A program made the translations under genes and the position numbers. A DNA stretch of 64,000 nt, from positions 1,967,679 through 2,031,678 of the forward strand of contig NZ_KB217478.1 in assembly GCF_000331305.1 (NCBI RefSeq), given 5' to 3'. Origin of the DNA: Calothrix sp. PCC 7103. GTDB lineage: Bacteria; Cyanobacteriota; Cyanobacteriia; Cyanobacteriales; Nostocaceae. The notes under the pieces were generated by a model. It was not told the DNA's origin, did not search any database, and worked only from the letters and a program-made list of their open reading frames with translations. Shown here piece after piece: positions 47,655-55,104 of the stretch. Position 1 is the first letter of the stretch. Each line of letters starts with the position of its first letter.

Positions 47655-47681
47655 AATAATTTTCGATAAATATAAAATCCT

Positions 47682-47747
47682 AGAAACTGGGTTTCCTCGT
47701 TGAAATCTGTTATAAAAATGAAAATTTTGCGTAGAAACCCGGTTTCT
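47682..47747. repeat. 66-bp double-palindrome repeat, copy 2
   Basis: AGAAACTGGGTTTCC (47682-47696) and AGAAACCCGGTTTCT (47733-47747). The 36-bp core (TCGTTGAAATC...ATTTTGCGT) is homologous to the inverted core of 49868-49934. It lies just before aroF, inside its leader. Confidence 0.75.
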
Positions 47748-47781
47748 TAGTAAAAAATTTATGAAATCAGGGAAAATAACC

Positions 47782-48840
47782 ATGATTGTAGTTATGAAAA
47801 TCGGTTCCCCAGAAGCGGAAATAAACCGCATCAACGAGGAACTAACCACTTGGGGACTGACACCCGAAAAAATTGTTGGTAAACACAAAATTGTAATTGG
47901 TTTGGTTGGTGAAACTGCTGACTTAGACCCTTTACAAATACAAGAAGTCAGTCCTTGGATAGAGCAGGTGTTGCGGGTTGAGCAACCTTACAAGCGTGCG
48001 AGTCGGCAATATCGTCAGGGTGAGGCATCAGAAGTAATAATTAATACTCCTGATGGCGCCGTTATTATTGGTGAGAATCATCCAATATCGGTAGTTGCGG
48101 GGCCTTGTTCGGTTGAAAACGAGGAAATGATTATTGATGTGGCGTTACGTGTGAAAGCGGCAGGCGCCAAGTTTTTGCGTGGTGGTGCATACAAACCAAG
48201 AACATCGCCTTACGCTTTTCAAGGACATGGTGAAAGTGCGCTTGAACTTTTGGCAGCAGCGCGTGCAGCGAGTGGGCTGGGAATTATTACTGAAGTAATG
48301 GATGCTGCTGACCTAGATAAAATTGTAGAGGTTGCTGATGTTATCCAAGTCGGCGCTCGTAACATGCAAAATTTTTCTCTGCTCAAAAAAGTTGGCGCCC
48401 AACCGAAGCCAGTATTATTGAAGCGAGGAATGGCGGCGACAATTGAAGATTGGTTGATGGCTGCTGAGTATATATTGGCAGCAGGAAATCCAAACGTAAT
48501 TTTATGTGAACGTGGTATTCGGACTTTTGACCGTCAATATACTCGTAACACCCTTGATATATCGGTAGTACCTGTATTACGAAAGCTAACCCACCTGCCA
48601 ATAATGATAGACCCTAGTCATGGTACAGGCTGGTCAGAATTTGTACCTTCAATGGCAATGGCATCAATTGCAGCGGGTACAGATTCGTTAATGATAGAAG
48701 TTCACCCCAACCCTAAGAAAGCACTATCTGATGGGCCACAATCATTGACACCTGAAGCTTTCGACAGACTCATGCAAGAATTAGCTGTTATTGGTAAAGC
48801 TGTTGGACGTTGGCGCCAACCTGTTGCTGCAACATTTTAA
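47782..48840 (+). CDS. aroF: 3-deoxy-7-phosphoheptulonate synthase (DAHP synthase, AroF type I-beta)
   Basis: First enzyme of the shikimate pathway: condenses phosphoenolpyruvate and erythrose 4-phosphate. A short N-terminal ACT-like regulatory domain (about 1-70, MIVVMKIGSPEAEINRI) precedes the barrel with VVAGPCSVENEEM, LRGGAYKPRTSPYAFQGHG, LKRGMAATIEDWLMAAEYI and IDPSHGTG. Start ATG 47782 (MIVVMKIGS) is the family start; ATG 47761 would add seven residues. Feedback control by an aromatic amino acid is plausible from the ACT-like domain. Confidence 0.95.
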   Translation: MIVVMKIGSPEAEINRINEELTTWGLTPEKIVGKHKIVIGLVGETADLDPLQIQEVSPWIEQVLRVEQPYKRASRQYRQGEASEVIINTPDGAVIIGENHPISVVAGPCSVENEEMIIDVALRVKAAGAKFLRGGAYKPRTSPYAFQGHGESALELLAAARAASGLGIITEVMDAADLDKIVEVADVIQVGARNMQNFSLLKKVGAQPKPVLLKRGMAATIEDWLMAAEYILAAGNPNVILCERGIRTFDRQYTRNTLDISVVPVLRKLTHLPIMIDPSHGTGWSEFVPSMAMASIAAGTDSLMIEVHPNPKKALSDGPQSLTPEAFDRLMQELAVIGKAVGRWRQPVAATF

Positions 48841-48845
48841 CTAAT

Positions 48846-48874
48846 GTAGAGACGCTTGGGTATCGCGTCTCTAC
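48846..48874. repeat. GTAGAGACGC hairpin after aroF
   Basis: GTAGAGACGC (48846-48855) pairs with GCGTCTCTAC (48865-48874). Same family as 16639, 22999 and 47603. It sits between convergent genes and may end both transcripts. Confidence 0.65.
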
Positions 48875-48881
48875 GATATTA

Positions 48882-49769
48882 TTATCTTCTTCTGCTACCG
48901 AAACCGCCGGAACGAGGAGCTCTCGCAGGTCTGCCGCTTCCGAAACCACTCGACGGATTTCTTCTTACGGAACTAGAATTTCCAGATGGTCGTAAAGTAC
49001 TGCTACCAAAACCGGAACCTGTAGCACGACTACCAGTGTTAACTCTTGGTTGAGTTCTTACTGTTGGGTTATTCGGATAATTTCTTCGTAAGTTGCCTGT
49101 GGTACGGAACGCTGTGCGATTTCTTTCTACTGCAGGAGGTGCGTTATAGCGTGAGCGGTAGCTTGAAACTGCATCGCCATATGTACGACCGTAACCACCG
49201 TAACCAGTAATTAAACCGCCTGGTTGATACGCAGGGGGTACGTAATACTGCGGTCTAAATAATAAGCTGCCAATTGCTTGACCAGCTATTGCACCCGCAA
49301 ACGGCGCCCAGAAACCACTTTGCTGACGAACAACGACAGTCTCTTGCTGTCCAGTTTGAGGATTAAAACGATTTTCGGTAACGTTATGAACGTATTCGAT
49401 TTTGAAATCCTCTGTTATGTATAAAGCAGGTTTGCCATTTTCGACTTTAAGGTAACTCTTCTTACCTTGCTTTACTTCGTCATCGGTCAAGCGTGCCATT
49501 TGTAAATTTTCGGTTCTATATGTTGGTGGTGTGCTGTTCAACAAAAACAGCGTGTACACACCATCACCATCATTGTAGCTCGCTTGTTGTACTTCGTATT
49601 GACCGTCTGCAAGGTTTGCCGAAACCTGAGAAACTGAGTTTGCACTTTGGTTTCGAGCTTGTGGTGTTGCCTGTGAACTAACTTGATTAGCTCCACCACC
49701 ACAACCTACGGTTGTAACACACAACGACAGCGCCAAAACAACGACTGTAAATTTACGCAAAACTTTCAT
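48882..49769 (-). CDS. Hypothetical lipoprotein with Arg/Ser/Gly-rich tail, about 295 aa
   Basis: Starting at ATG 49769 the protein has a lipoprotein signal (VLALSLCVTTVGC, Cys23). A globular part follows (about 55-160, QYEVQQASYNDGDGVYTLFL and LKVENGKPALYITEDFKIEY), then a Tyr/Gly-rich stretch and a tail of Arg, Ser, Gly and Asn repeats ending RSGGFGSRRR. A longer frame from 49817 adds 16 residues without a signal, so I prefer 49769. The basic tail could bind the cell envelope. Function unknown. Confidence 0.75.
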   Translation of the reverse strand: MKVLRKFTVVVLALSLCVTTVGCGGGANQVSSQATPQARNQSANSVSQVSANLADGQYEVQQASYNDGDGVYTLFLLNSTPPTYRTENLQMARLTDDEVKQGKKSYLKVENGKPALYITEDFKIEYVHNVTENRFNPQTGQQETVVVRQQSGFWAPFAGAIAGQAIGSLLFRPQYYVPPAYQPGGLITGYGGYGRTYGDAVSSYRSRYNAPPAVERNRTAFRTTGNLRRNYPNNPTVRTQPRVNTGSRATGSGFGSSTLRPSGNSSSVRRNPSSGFGSGRPARAPRSGGFGSRRR

Positions 49770-49867
49770 GATTACATTCAGGAGCATATTAAAGTCATCC
49801 CATTTTGAGCTTAACAAAATTTTACATTCTTTATTCAGTGTGGGCTACCGAACAACGTTTTTAATTT

Positions 49868-49934
49868 AGAAACCCGATTTCTACGCAAAATCATCGTTTT
49901 TATTACAATATCTCAACGAAGAAACCGGGTTTCT
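49868..49934. repeat. 66-bp double-palindrome repeat, copy 3 (inverted relative to copy 2)
   Basis: AGAAACCCGATTTCT (49868-49882) and AGAAACCGGGTTTCT (49920-49934), 52 bp apart. The reverse complement of its core matches copy 2 closely. Confidence 0.75.
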
Positions 49935-50069
49935 CTTTCATTCTAAGAGTATGAGTAGCAAAAAGAAGAGGGGTTGGTTGTAGTATTCTTTCTACCTTTT
50001 CCTGGTTAAGGTAAAATTTTGCTGCCTGTATCTGTATATATAGATTTCTTTAATTGCATAATTTCAAAT

Positions 50070-51803
50070 ATGTTAATTCCTCAATTAGAAAGATTTTTAA
50101 CGGAAAATTTAAGTGAAAATAAAAGCAAAAATAGAATATATTTATTATTTTGGTTGATTTTAAGCTTGTGTTTTGGCGCTGTTTATATTGCTTTAGGAAT
50201 ACGGCAAGGTTTTAGTAGTGACTATGTCATTGGAGATGATGCACGGGAATATATATCTTGGATGTATCGTTATTCAAACCCAGAGTTATTCCCTAATGAT
50301 TTAATTGCCGATTATTTTCAATCTGTTACACCAATTGGATATGGTGGAATTTATCGGTTGATGATGAGTTTAGGCGTTGATGCGATTGTACTGATTAAAA
50401 TTTTACCAATCGTATTAGGGTTAACTACAACAGGTTATGGGTTTGCTGTTTGTATGCAAATATTGCCAGTACCTATAGCAGGATTTTTGGCAACTTTAGT
50501 ATTGAATCAAAGTCTTGGTCTTCACGATGACCTTTTCTCCGGTTGTCCAAGAGATTTTACTTACCCGTTATTTTTAGCATTTTTGTATTATTTAATGCGG
50601 GGTTCGGTGCCAGGAGTTATAGTAGCGTTTATAATCCAAGCATTGATTTACCCTTTAATTGCATTTATCGAATTGGGAATTTTGTTTTTGCGACTATGGG
50701 ATTGGCAAAACATGCGTTTTCGCTTTTCGCAACAGAGGCAAAATTATATACTATTTGGCTTTGCTTTGGCTGCTGCGTTGATTACAGTTACACCTTATGC
50801 TTTGCAGTCCTCACAGTTTGGACCAACAATTACCGATGCGATGGCAAGAACAATGCCCGACTATTTTAGAGGTGGCAGAGTCAGTTATTATAACGATAAT
50901 ATTGTCAGTTTTTGGCTTGATGGTAGAGACAGTGGTCTTTTTGCTTTGCTAAACCCAGTTCAACTTTTGATTGGGCTTTTGTTGCCAGTAATACTTGTAT
51001 ACAAGCAAAAATTTTCAGCCAAGTTAAAAATAACGAATCAAGTAAAAGTATTATTACAGGTTGTTTTAGCATCTACTGGGATGTTTTTTATTGCTCATGC
51101 TTTATCATTCAAGCTGCACTTTCCCAGTCGATATACCCATCACACCTTTAAGATAGTACTTGCAATTGGCGCCGGAGTTGTGTTAAGCGTGTTATTAGAA
51201 TCCGCTTTTGATTGGGTAAGACAAACCCAGTCGAATAAAAGTATAAAGCGAATTTTGGTATATTTAGTTACTGGGATAGTAGGCGCCGCACTAGTTTTAT
51301 ATCCAACGACTCTAAAAACTTTTCCCAAAACTTTATATGTAGTAGGTAGCGCACCAGCACTATATGAATTTTTACAAAAGCAACCGACCAATAGTTTAGT
51401 TGCTTCGTTAGCAGAAGAAGCAGATAATATACCACCTTTTGCAAAGCAATCAATTTTAGTAGGTAGAGAATATGCTTTACCTTTCCATACAAAGTATTAT
51501 GCTCAGTTTAGTCAACGTATGATTGACTTAATTAATGCTCAATATACTCAAGATATTAGCCAGGTGGTTAATTTTATAGATAAATACCGTGTTAAATACT
51601 GGCTTTTAGAGCGTAATGCTTTTGAACCGGAGTATATAAGTAAAAATACTTGGATTCAGCAGTATCAGCCTGCTGCAAAAATAGCTGATTCTAAGCTTTT
51701 ACAAGGAAGTGATTTTGTTTTGCCTAAGTTGATAAAGTCTTGCAGTGTGCTTGAAAGTGGGGATTTGTTTTTGCTGGAGGCTGAGTGTATAAAAAAAGGG
51801 TAG
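50070..51803 (+). CDS. Polytopic membrane protein, GT-C-like, 577 aa
   Basis: About 10-12 membrane helices between residues 25 and 420, then a soluble C-terminal domain of about 150 residues (PALYEFLQKQPTNSLVASLAEEADNI, KYRVKYWLLERNAFEPEYI). An acidic motif early in the first external loop (GDDAREYISWMYRY) and the many-helix-plus-soluble-tail layout resemble GT-C glycosyltransferases, but I cannot confirm a family. I use ATG 50070 (MLIPQLERFL); a TTG-initiated frame from 50019 adds 17 residues. Single gene. Confidence 0.65.
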   Translation: MLIPQLERFLTENLSENKSKNRIYLLFWLILSLCFGAVYIALGIRQGFSSDYVIGDDAREYISWMYRYSNPELFPNDLIADYFQSVTPIGYGGIYRLMMSLGVDAIVLIKILPIVLGLTTTGYGFAVCMQILPVPIAGFLATLVLNQSLGLHDDLFSGCPRDFTYPLFLAFLYYLMRGSVPGVIVAFIIQALIYPLIAFIELGILFLRLWDWQNMRFRFSQQRQNYILFGFALAAALITVTPYALQSSQFGPTITDAMARTMPDYFRGGRVSYYNDNIVSFWLDGRDSGLFALLNPVQLLIGLLLPVILVYKQKFSAKLKITNQVKVLLQVVLASTGMFFIAHALSFKLHFPSRYTHHTFKIVLAIGAGVVLSVLLESAFDWVRQTQSNKSIKRILVYLVTGIVGAALVLYPTTLKTFPKTLYVVGSAPALYEFLQKQPTNSLVASLAEEADNIPPFAKQSILVGREYALPFHTKYYAQFSQRMIDLINAQYTQDISQVVNFIDKYRVKYWLLERNAFEPEYISKNTWIQQYQPAAKIADSKLLQGSDFVLPKLIKSCSVLESGDLFLLEAECIKKG

Positions 51804-51830
51804 GGTGGGTCGAAGCCCACCTTACGGTAA

Positions 51831-52412
51831 TTATAGGGGAATTAGTTCGGGGTAATGTTGTAATAGTTGGTCGTTAGTAAGTTCATCACCGAACTGTGCG
51901 GGTGAGAAGTGTACTTGTGCGGCGCGGATTTTATTTTTGTAATGTAAGCTAATTAATGCTTTTAAACCTTCTTTTAATGCTTGGATATTGGATAAGTCGG
52001 TTTCAAGCTCAGGTACTTCTCCTTCAAAAGCTGCTGTTAGCATAACAACAACGTTGCGGGTAGCAGGCGCCGATAATGGTTCGTTGGTATTTGGCGAAGT
52101 ATAATCAGGTTCACTCAGGTAACGTTGGGCAGAGTCTGTAAATAGTTCATTGACAAAATCTCCCGCTTCCCCTTCACTCCAAAATACATCGCCTTCGTTA
52201 GCTGCGGATGTCCAATATTCATCGTATTGCAGCAAACTCTCGCAAACCCTTACCAGTCCTTCACTTACTGTTTGCATGTCACCCTCGTTTTGCAAAACGA
52301 AGCGCGCGACATCGTTTAATGTACCTAATATTGGCGCCACTTCTGACCCAGCTAAATGTACAAACAAGCGGCAAACTACATAACGAGTCTTGCCTAGCAT
52401 TCGGTTGAACAT
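51831..52412 (-). CDS. DUF1517-like protein, 193 aa
   Basis: Soluble protein with the segments TRNVVVMLTAAFEGEVPELETDLSN-type (about 120-145) and LKALISLHYKNKIRAAQVHFSPAQFGDELT, matching the conserved end of DUF1517 proteins of cyanobacteria and plastids, but without their N-terminal membrane region. ATG 52412 (MFNRMLGK) is preferred to 52427. It follows the pentapeptide gene closely, so the two form an operon. Confidence 0.75.
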   Translation of the reverse strand: MFNRMLGKTRYVVCRLFVHLAGSEVAPILGTLNDVARFVLQNEGDMQTVSEGLVRVCESLLQYDEYWTSAANEGDVFWSEGEAGDFVNELFTDSAQRYLSEPDYTSPNTNEPLSAPATRNVVVMLTAAFEGEVPELETDLSNIQALKEGLKALISLHYKNKIRAAQVHFSPAQFGDELTNDQLLQHYPELIPL

Positions 52413-52434
52413 AAATACTCCTTTCAAAAATTAT

Positions 52435-54000
52435 CTATTGACCTATATAGTGAAACCCTTTAACAAAATCAATAACTGTACTTACAGAGAAAGGTATAAA
52501 TTTTACAGCTTCGTCATATTTATCATCATAGACAGCATCGCTAACATCAGAACGATTGATTAGACGCTTGCCAAAATTCGGGTGTTCATGAACTATAAGA
52601 TTTTGCGAACTCGAATTTGTTAAAATCACTTGTGTTGGCGCCTGAAAGAAAGAGAGGCGCTGTGTAAGTGCAAGAATATTCTTGACCTGTTTAATTGTAT
52701 CAGCTTGACGAAGTGCTTCTTCTAGCTGTTGGTTAAAACTTTGAATGCGATGGAATGGGATGGAAGCATCGTTGGATGTATCATCACTCTTCATCATCTC
52801 GACTACAGAAATTAGATTGCGCTGGGTACTTTTAGCATCTTGAAAGGGCAAAACTGCAATACACGCTGTAGGTAATAATGCTTCATCGCTATCGATTCGG
52901 AATGTAAAAACTGTTCGACGTCTACTATTTTCTACGCTTGGTGGTTGTTTTAACTTTAAATACTGCTGTGCAATTTGGAAGTAAGCTCCCGATATGGCAA
53001 AGTTTGCTTCATGGTCAAGTGGTTTATCAACGATAATGCTAATTGTTGGCGAAGTGGCGTTAAAAAAGTCACGTGACCCTTCAGGAGTGAAATATTGAAT
53101 TATCGAAGAGTCTCCTGTTGGACTTAAATCAATCCACTCGCAAATTATGCCATCTGTCTTTAATCCAAAGCGAGTTGTTGCATAAAGTTTGGCGCCTGTC
53201 AATGTTGCACCCGTTAAATCAGCGCTTACCCATTCGGCTTTAATTAATTTCGCACTTGTTAAATTCGCATGAACTAAACTGGCACCTGTTAAATTGGCGT
53301 TACTAAGATTAGCATTATTCAGGTTTGCACCACTCAATTTTGCACAGCTTAAATCTGCCCAACTTAAGTCTGTATCTGATAAATCTACCCAACGGAGGTT
53401 GGCACCGCTAAGGCAGGCACCACTAAGATTTGCTCGACTGAGGTTAGCTTGCCGAAGTTCAGCATCACGAAGATTGGCGCCACTTAAGTCGGTGCGACAT
53501 AAATCACTATTAATTAAATTTACTTGTTCTAAATTCGCTCCTGTTAAAAAACCACCTCTAAGACAAACATCACTCATATTTGCTCGACTGAGATTTGCTT
53601 GTCGCAATGTCGCTTCGCGGAGGTCAGCATTTTTGAGATTCGCTTGCACTAGGTCGGTATGGCTAAGATTCGCACGAATTAATTCGGTACGAACTAGCGA
53701 AGCTTTACGAAGTATGGCATGACTGAGGTCAGCGCGAATCAGATTTGCAACATTAAGGCTAGCACCTTTAAGGTCAGCACCCATTAAATGGGCACCGCTA
53801 AGTCTCGCAACATTTAATTTGGCGTACCTCAAATTGGCGGTATTAAGATTGGCGCCTGATAAATTAACAACACTTAAGTTTGCTTGGCTCAAGTTGACAC
53901 CGTTGAGCTTTGCACCACTTAAGTTTGCTTCGCTGAGGTCAACACCGCTAAAGTCTCGCACCCCCATCGCATATTTTTCTAGGAACTCCTCTGCCTTCAT
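52435..54000 (-). CDS. Pentapeptide repeat protein with C-terminal extra domain, 521 aa
   Basis: Residues about 15-275 are A(D/N)LSx pentapeptide repeats (LSEANLSGAKLNGVNLSQAN and similar), forming a right-handed quadrilateral beta-helix about 50 repeats long. Residues about 290-521 form a separate globular domain (GSRDFFNATSPTISIIVDKPL, NFGKRLINRSDVSDAVYD) that I cannot name. No signal peptide or kinase domain. Operon with the DUF1517-like gene downstream. DNA-mimic or scaffold roles are known for some pentapeptide proteins but are not shown here. Confidence 0.88.
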   Translation of the reverse strand: MKAEEFLEKYAMGVRDFSGVDLSEANLSGAKLNGVNLSQANLSVVNLSGANLNTANLRYAKLNVARLSGAHLMGADLKGASLNVANLIRADLSHAILRKASLVRTELIRANLSHTDLVQANLKNADLREATLRQANLSRANMSDVCLRGGFLTGANLEQVNLINSDLCRTDLSGANLRDAELRQANLSRANLSGACLSGANLRWVDLSDTDLSWADLSCAKLSGANLNNANLSNANLTGASLVHANLTSAKLIKAEWVSADLTGATLTGAKLYATTRFGLKTDGIICEWIDLSPTGDSSIIQYFTPEGSRDFFNATSPTISIIVDKPLDHEANFAISGAYFQIAQQYLKLKQPPSVENSRRRTVFTFRIDSDEALLPTACIAVLPFQDAKSTQRNLISVVEMMKSDDTSNDASIPFHRIQSFNQQLEEALRQADTIKQVKNILALTQRLSFFQAPTQVILTNSSSQNLIVHEHPNFGKRLINRSDVSDAVYDDKYDEAVKFIPFSVSTVIDFVKGFHYIGQ

Positions 54001-54042
54001 TCGCGCTACCCTTAAATTGCCAACTTACTTTTTTTATAACTT

Positions 54043-54879
54043 GTGAATATCGGTATATTAGGACTTGGATTAATTGGTGGCTCCTTGGGTTTAGATTTAC
54101 GAGCTTGCGGACATCGTGTAATTGGTGTGTCGCGACGTGCTTCAACTTGTCAGACAGCAGTTGCCATCGGTTGTGTTGACTCTTCGTCAGTTGACATTGA
54201 TGTACTTGGCGCCGCAGAGGTGGTATTTATATGTACACCTCTTGGGCTTATTGTGCCCAGTATTGAGCAATTGATAACGGTATTGCCAAAATCTACTGTT
54301 TTAACGGATGTCGGCTCAGTAAAAACACCGATAGTTGAAGCAGCATCACCACTATGGCCTAATTTCGTTGGTGGTCATCCAATGGCAGGAACGGCTGATA
54401 GTGGTATTGAAGCAGCCTTAAAAAATTTATTCGTACAAAGACCATACGTATTAACACCAACATCGGCAACACCAGCGTCTGCTGTTGAGATAGTATCCGA
54501 ATTAGTAAAACAATTAAACTCCAATATTTACTACTGCGCTCCAGAACAGCACGACCGAGCGGTCAGTTGGATTTCTCATTTACCCGTAATGGTGAGTGCT
54601 TCGTTAATAGCTTCATGTATGGGAGAAACAGATAATCAAGTTTTACAGCTAGCGCAAAACTTAGCAAGCTCTGGTTTTAAAGATACAAGTCGTGTTGGTG
54701 GGGGTAATCCCGAATTAGGCGTAATGATGGCAAAATATAATCGTGAAGCTTTATTAACATCAATGCATCAATATCGCCACAAGTTTGATGAGATTATTAA
54801 TTTAATCGAGCAAGAAAATTGGGAGAGCTTAGAAAATATATTAAAGTCTAATCAAAACAGGCGCCCGGACTTTTTGTAA
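54043..54879 (+). CDS. tyrA: Arogenate/prephenate dehydrogenase (TyrA)
   Basis: NAD(P)-dependent dehydrogenase of tyrosine synthesis. Rossmann motif GLGLIGGSLG at residues 6-15, FICTPLG, VGSVKTPIV, GGHPMAGT and the catalytic-His region around QHDRAVSWISHLPVMVSA. In cyanobacteria this enzyme usually prefers arogenate with NADP. Start GTG 54043. Divergent from the pentapeptide gene by 42 bp, so the promoters are back to back. Confidence 0.93.
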   Translation: MNIGILGLGLIGGSLGLDLRACGHRVIGVSRRASTCQTAVAIGCVDSSSVDIDVLGAAEVVFICTPLGLIVPSIEQLITVLPKSTVLTDVGSVKTPIVEAASPLWPNFVGGHPMAGTADSGIEAALKNLFVQRPYVLTPTSATPASAVEIVSELVKQLNSNIYYCAPEQHDRAVSWISHLPVMVSASLIASCMGETDNQVLQLAQNLASSGFKDTSRVGGGNPELGVMMAKYNREALLTSMHQYRHKFDEIINLIEQENWESLENILKSNQNRRPDFL

Positions 54880-54891
54880 ATATTAAGACAC

Positions 54892-54921
54892 TGGCAACGG
54901 ATATAGCGGATGTAACGGATG
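54892..54921. repeat. (GGATGTAAC)n repeat after tyrA
   Basis: GGCAACGGATATAGCGGATG then TAACGGATGA, a degenerate copy of the 9-mer family 12 bp past the tyrA stop. Confidence 0.55.
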
Positions 54922-54978
54922 AGGGAATATAAATTGTAAAATTAGATAAAGCACGCTTTGTGAATAGAGGTTAGGGAA

Positions 54979-55104
54979 ATGGTGTTACAAACTGAAAAAG
55001 GTTATTATACTCTAGAGGAATATTTAGAGCTTGAGTTTGTAGAATTTGAAATTAGCTTTAAAGATATTTACACACGGGTTGATTTTAATTTGGTTGAAGA
55101 ATGA
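54979..55104 (+). pseudogene. Uma2/DUF820 endonuclease N-terminal remnant, 41 codons
   Basis: Starts MVLQTEKGYYTLEEYLELEF, the typical opening of Uma2-family (DUF820) PD-(D/E)XK proteins so common in cyanobacteria, then passes into unrelated-looking residues and stops after 41. Full proteins have about 190 residues, so an internal deletion has left only the head and perhaps the tail. Has no catalytic residues. Confidence 0.6.

Noticed and set aside
53294-53722. 142-codon plus-strand frame opposite the pentapeptide gene
   Set aside because: Mirror of the repeat; its Leu/Arg/Ala content follows from the complement of the pentapeptide codons.
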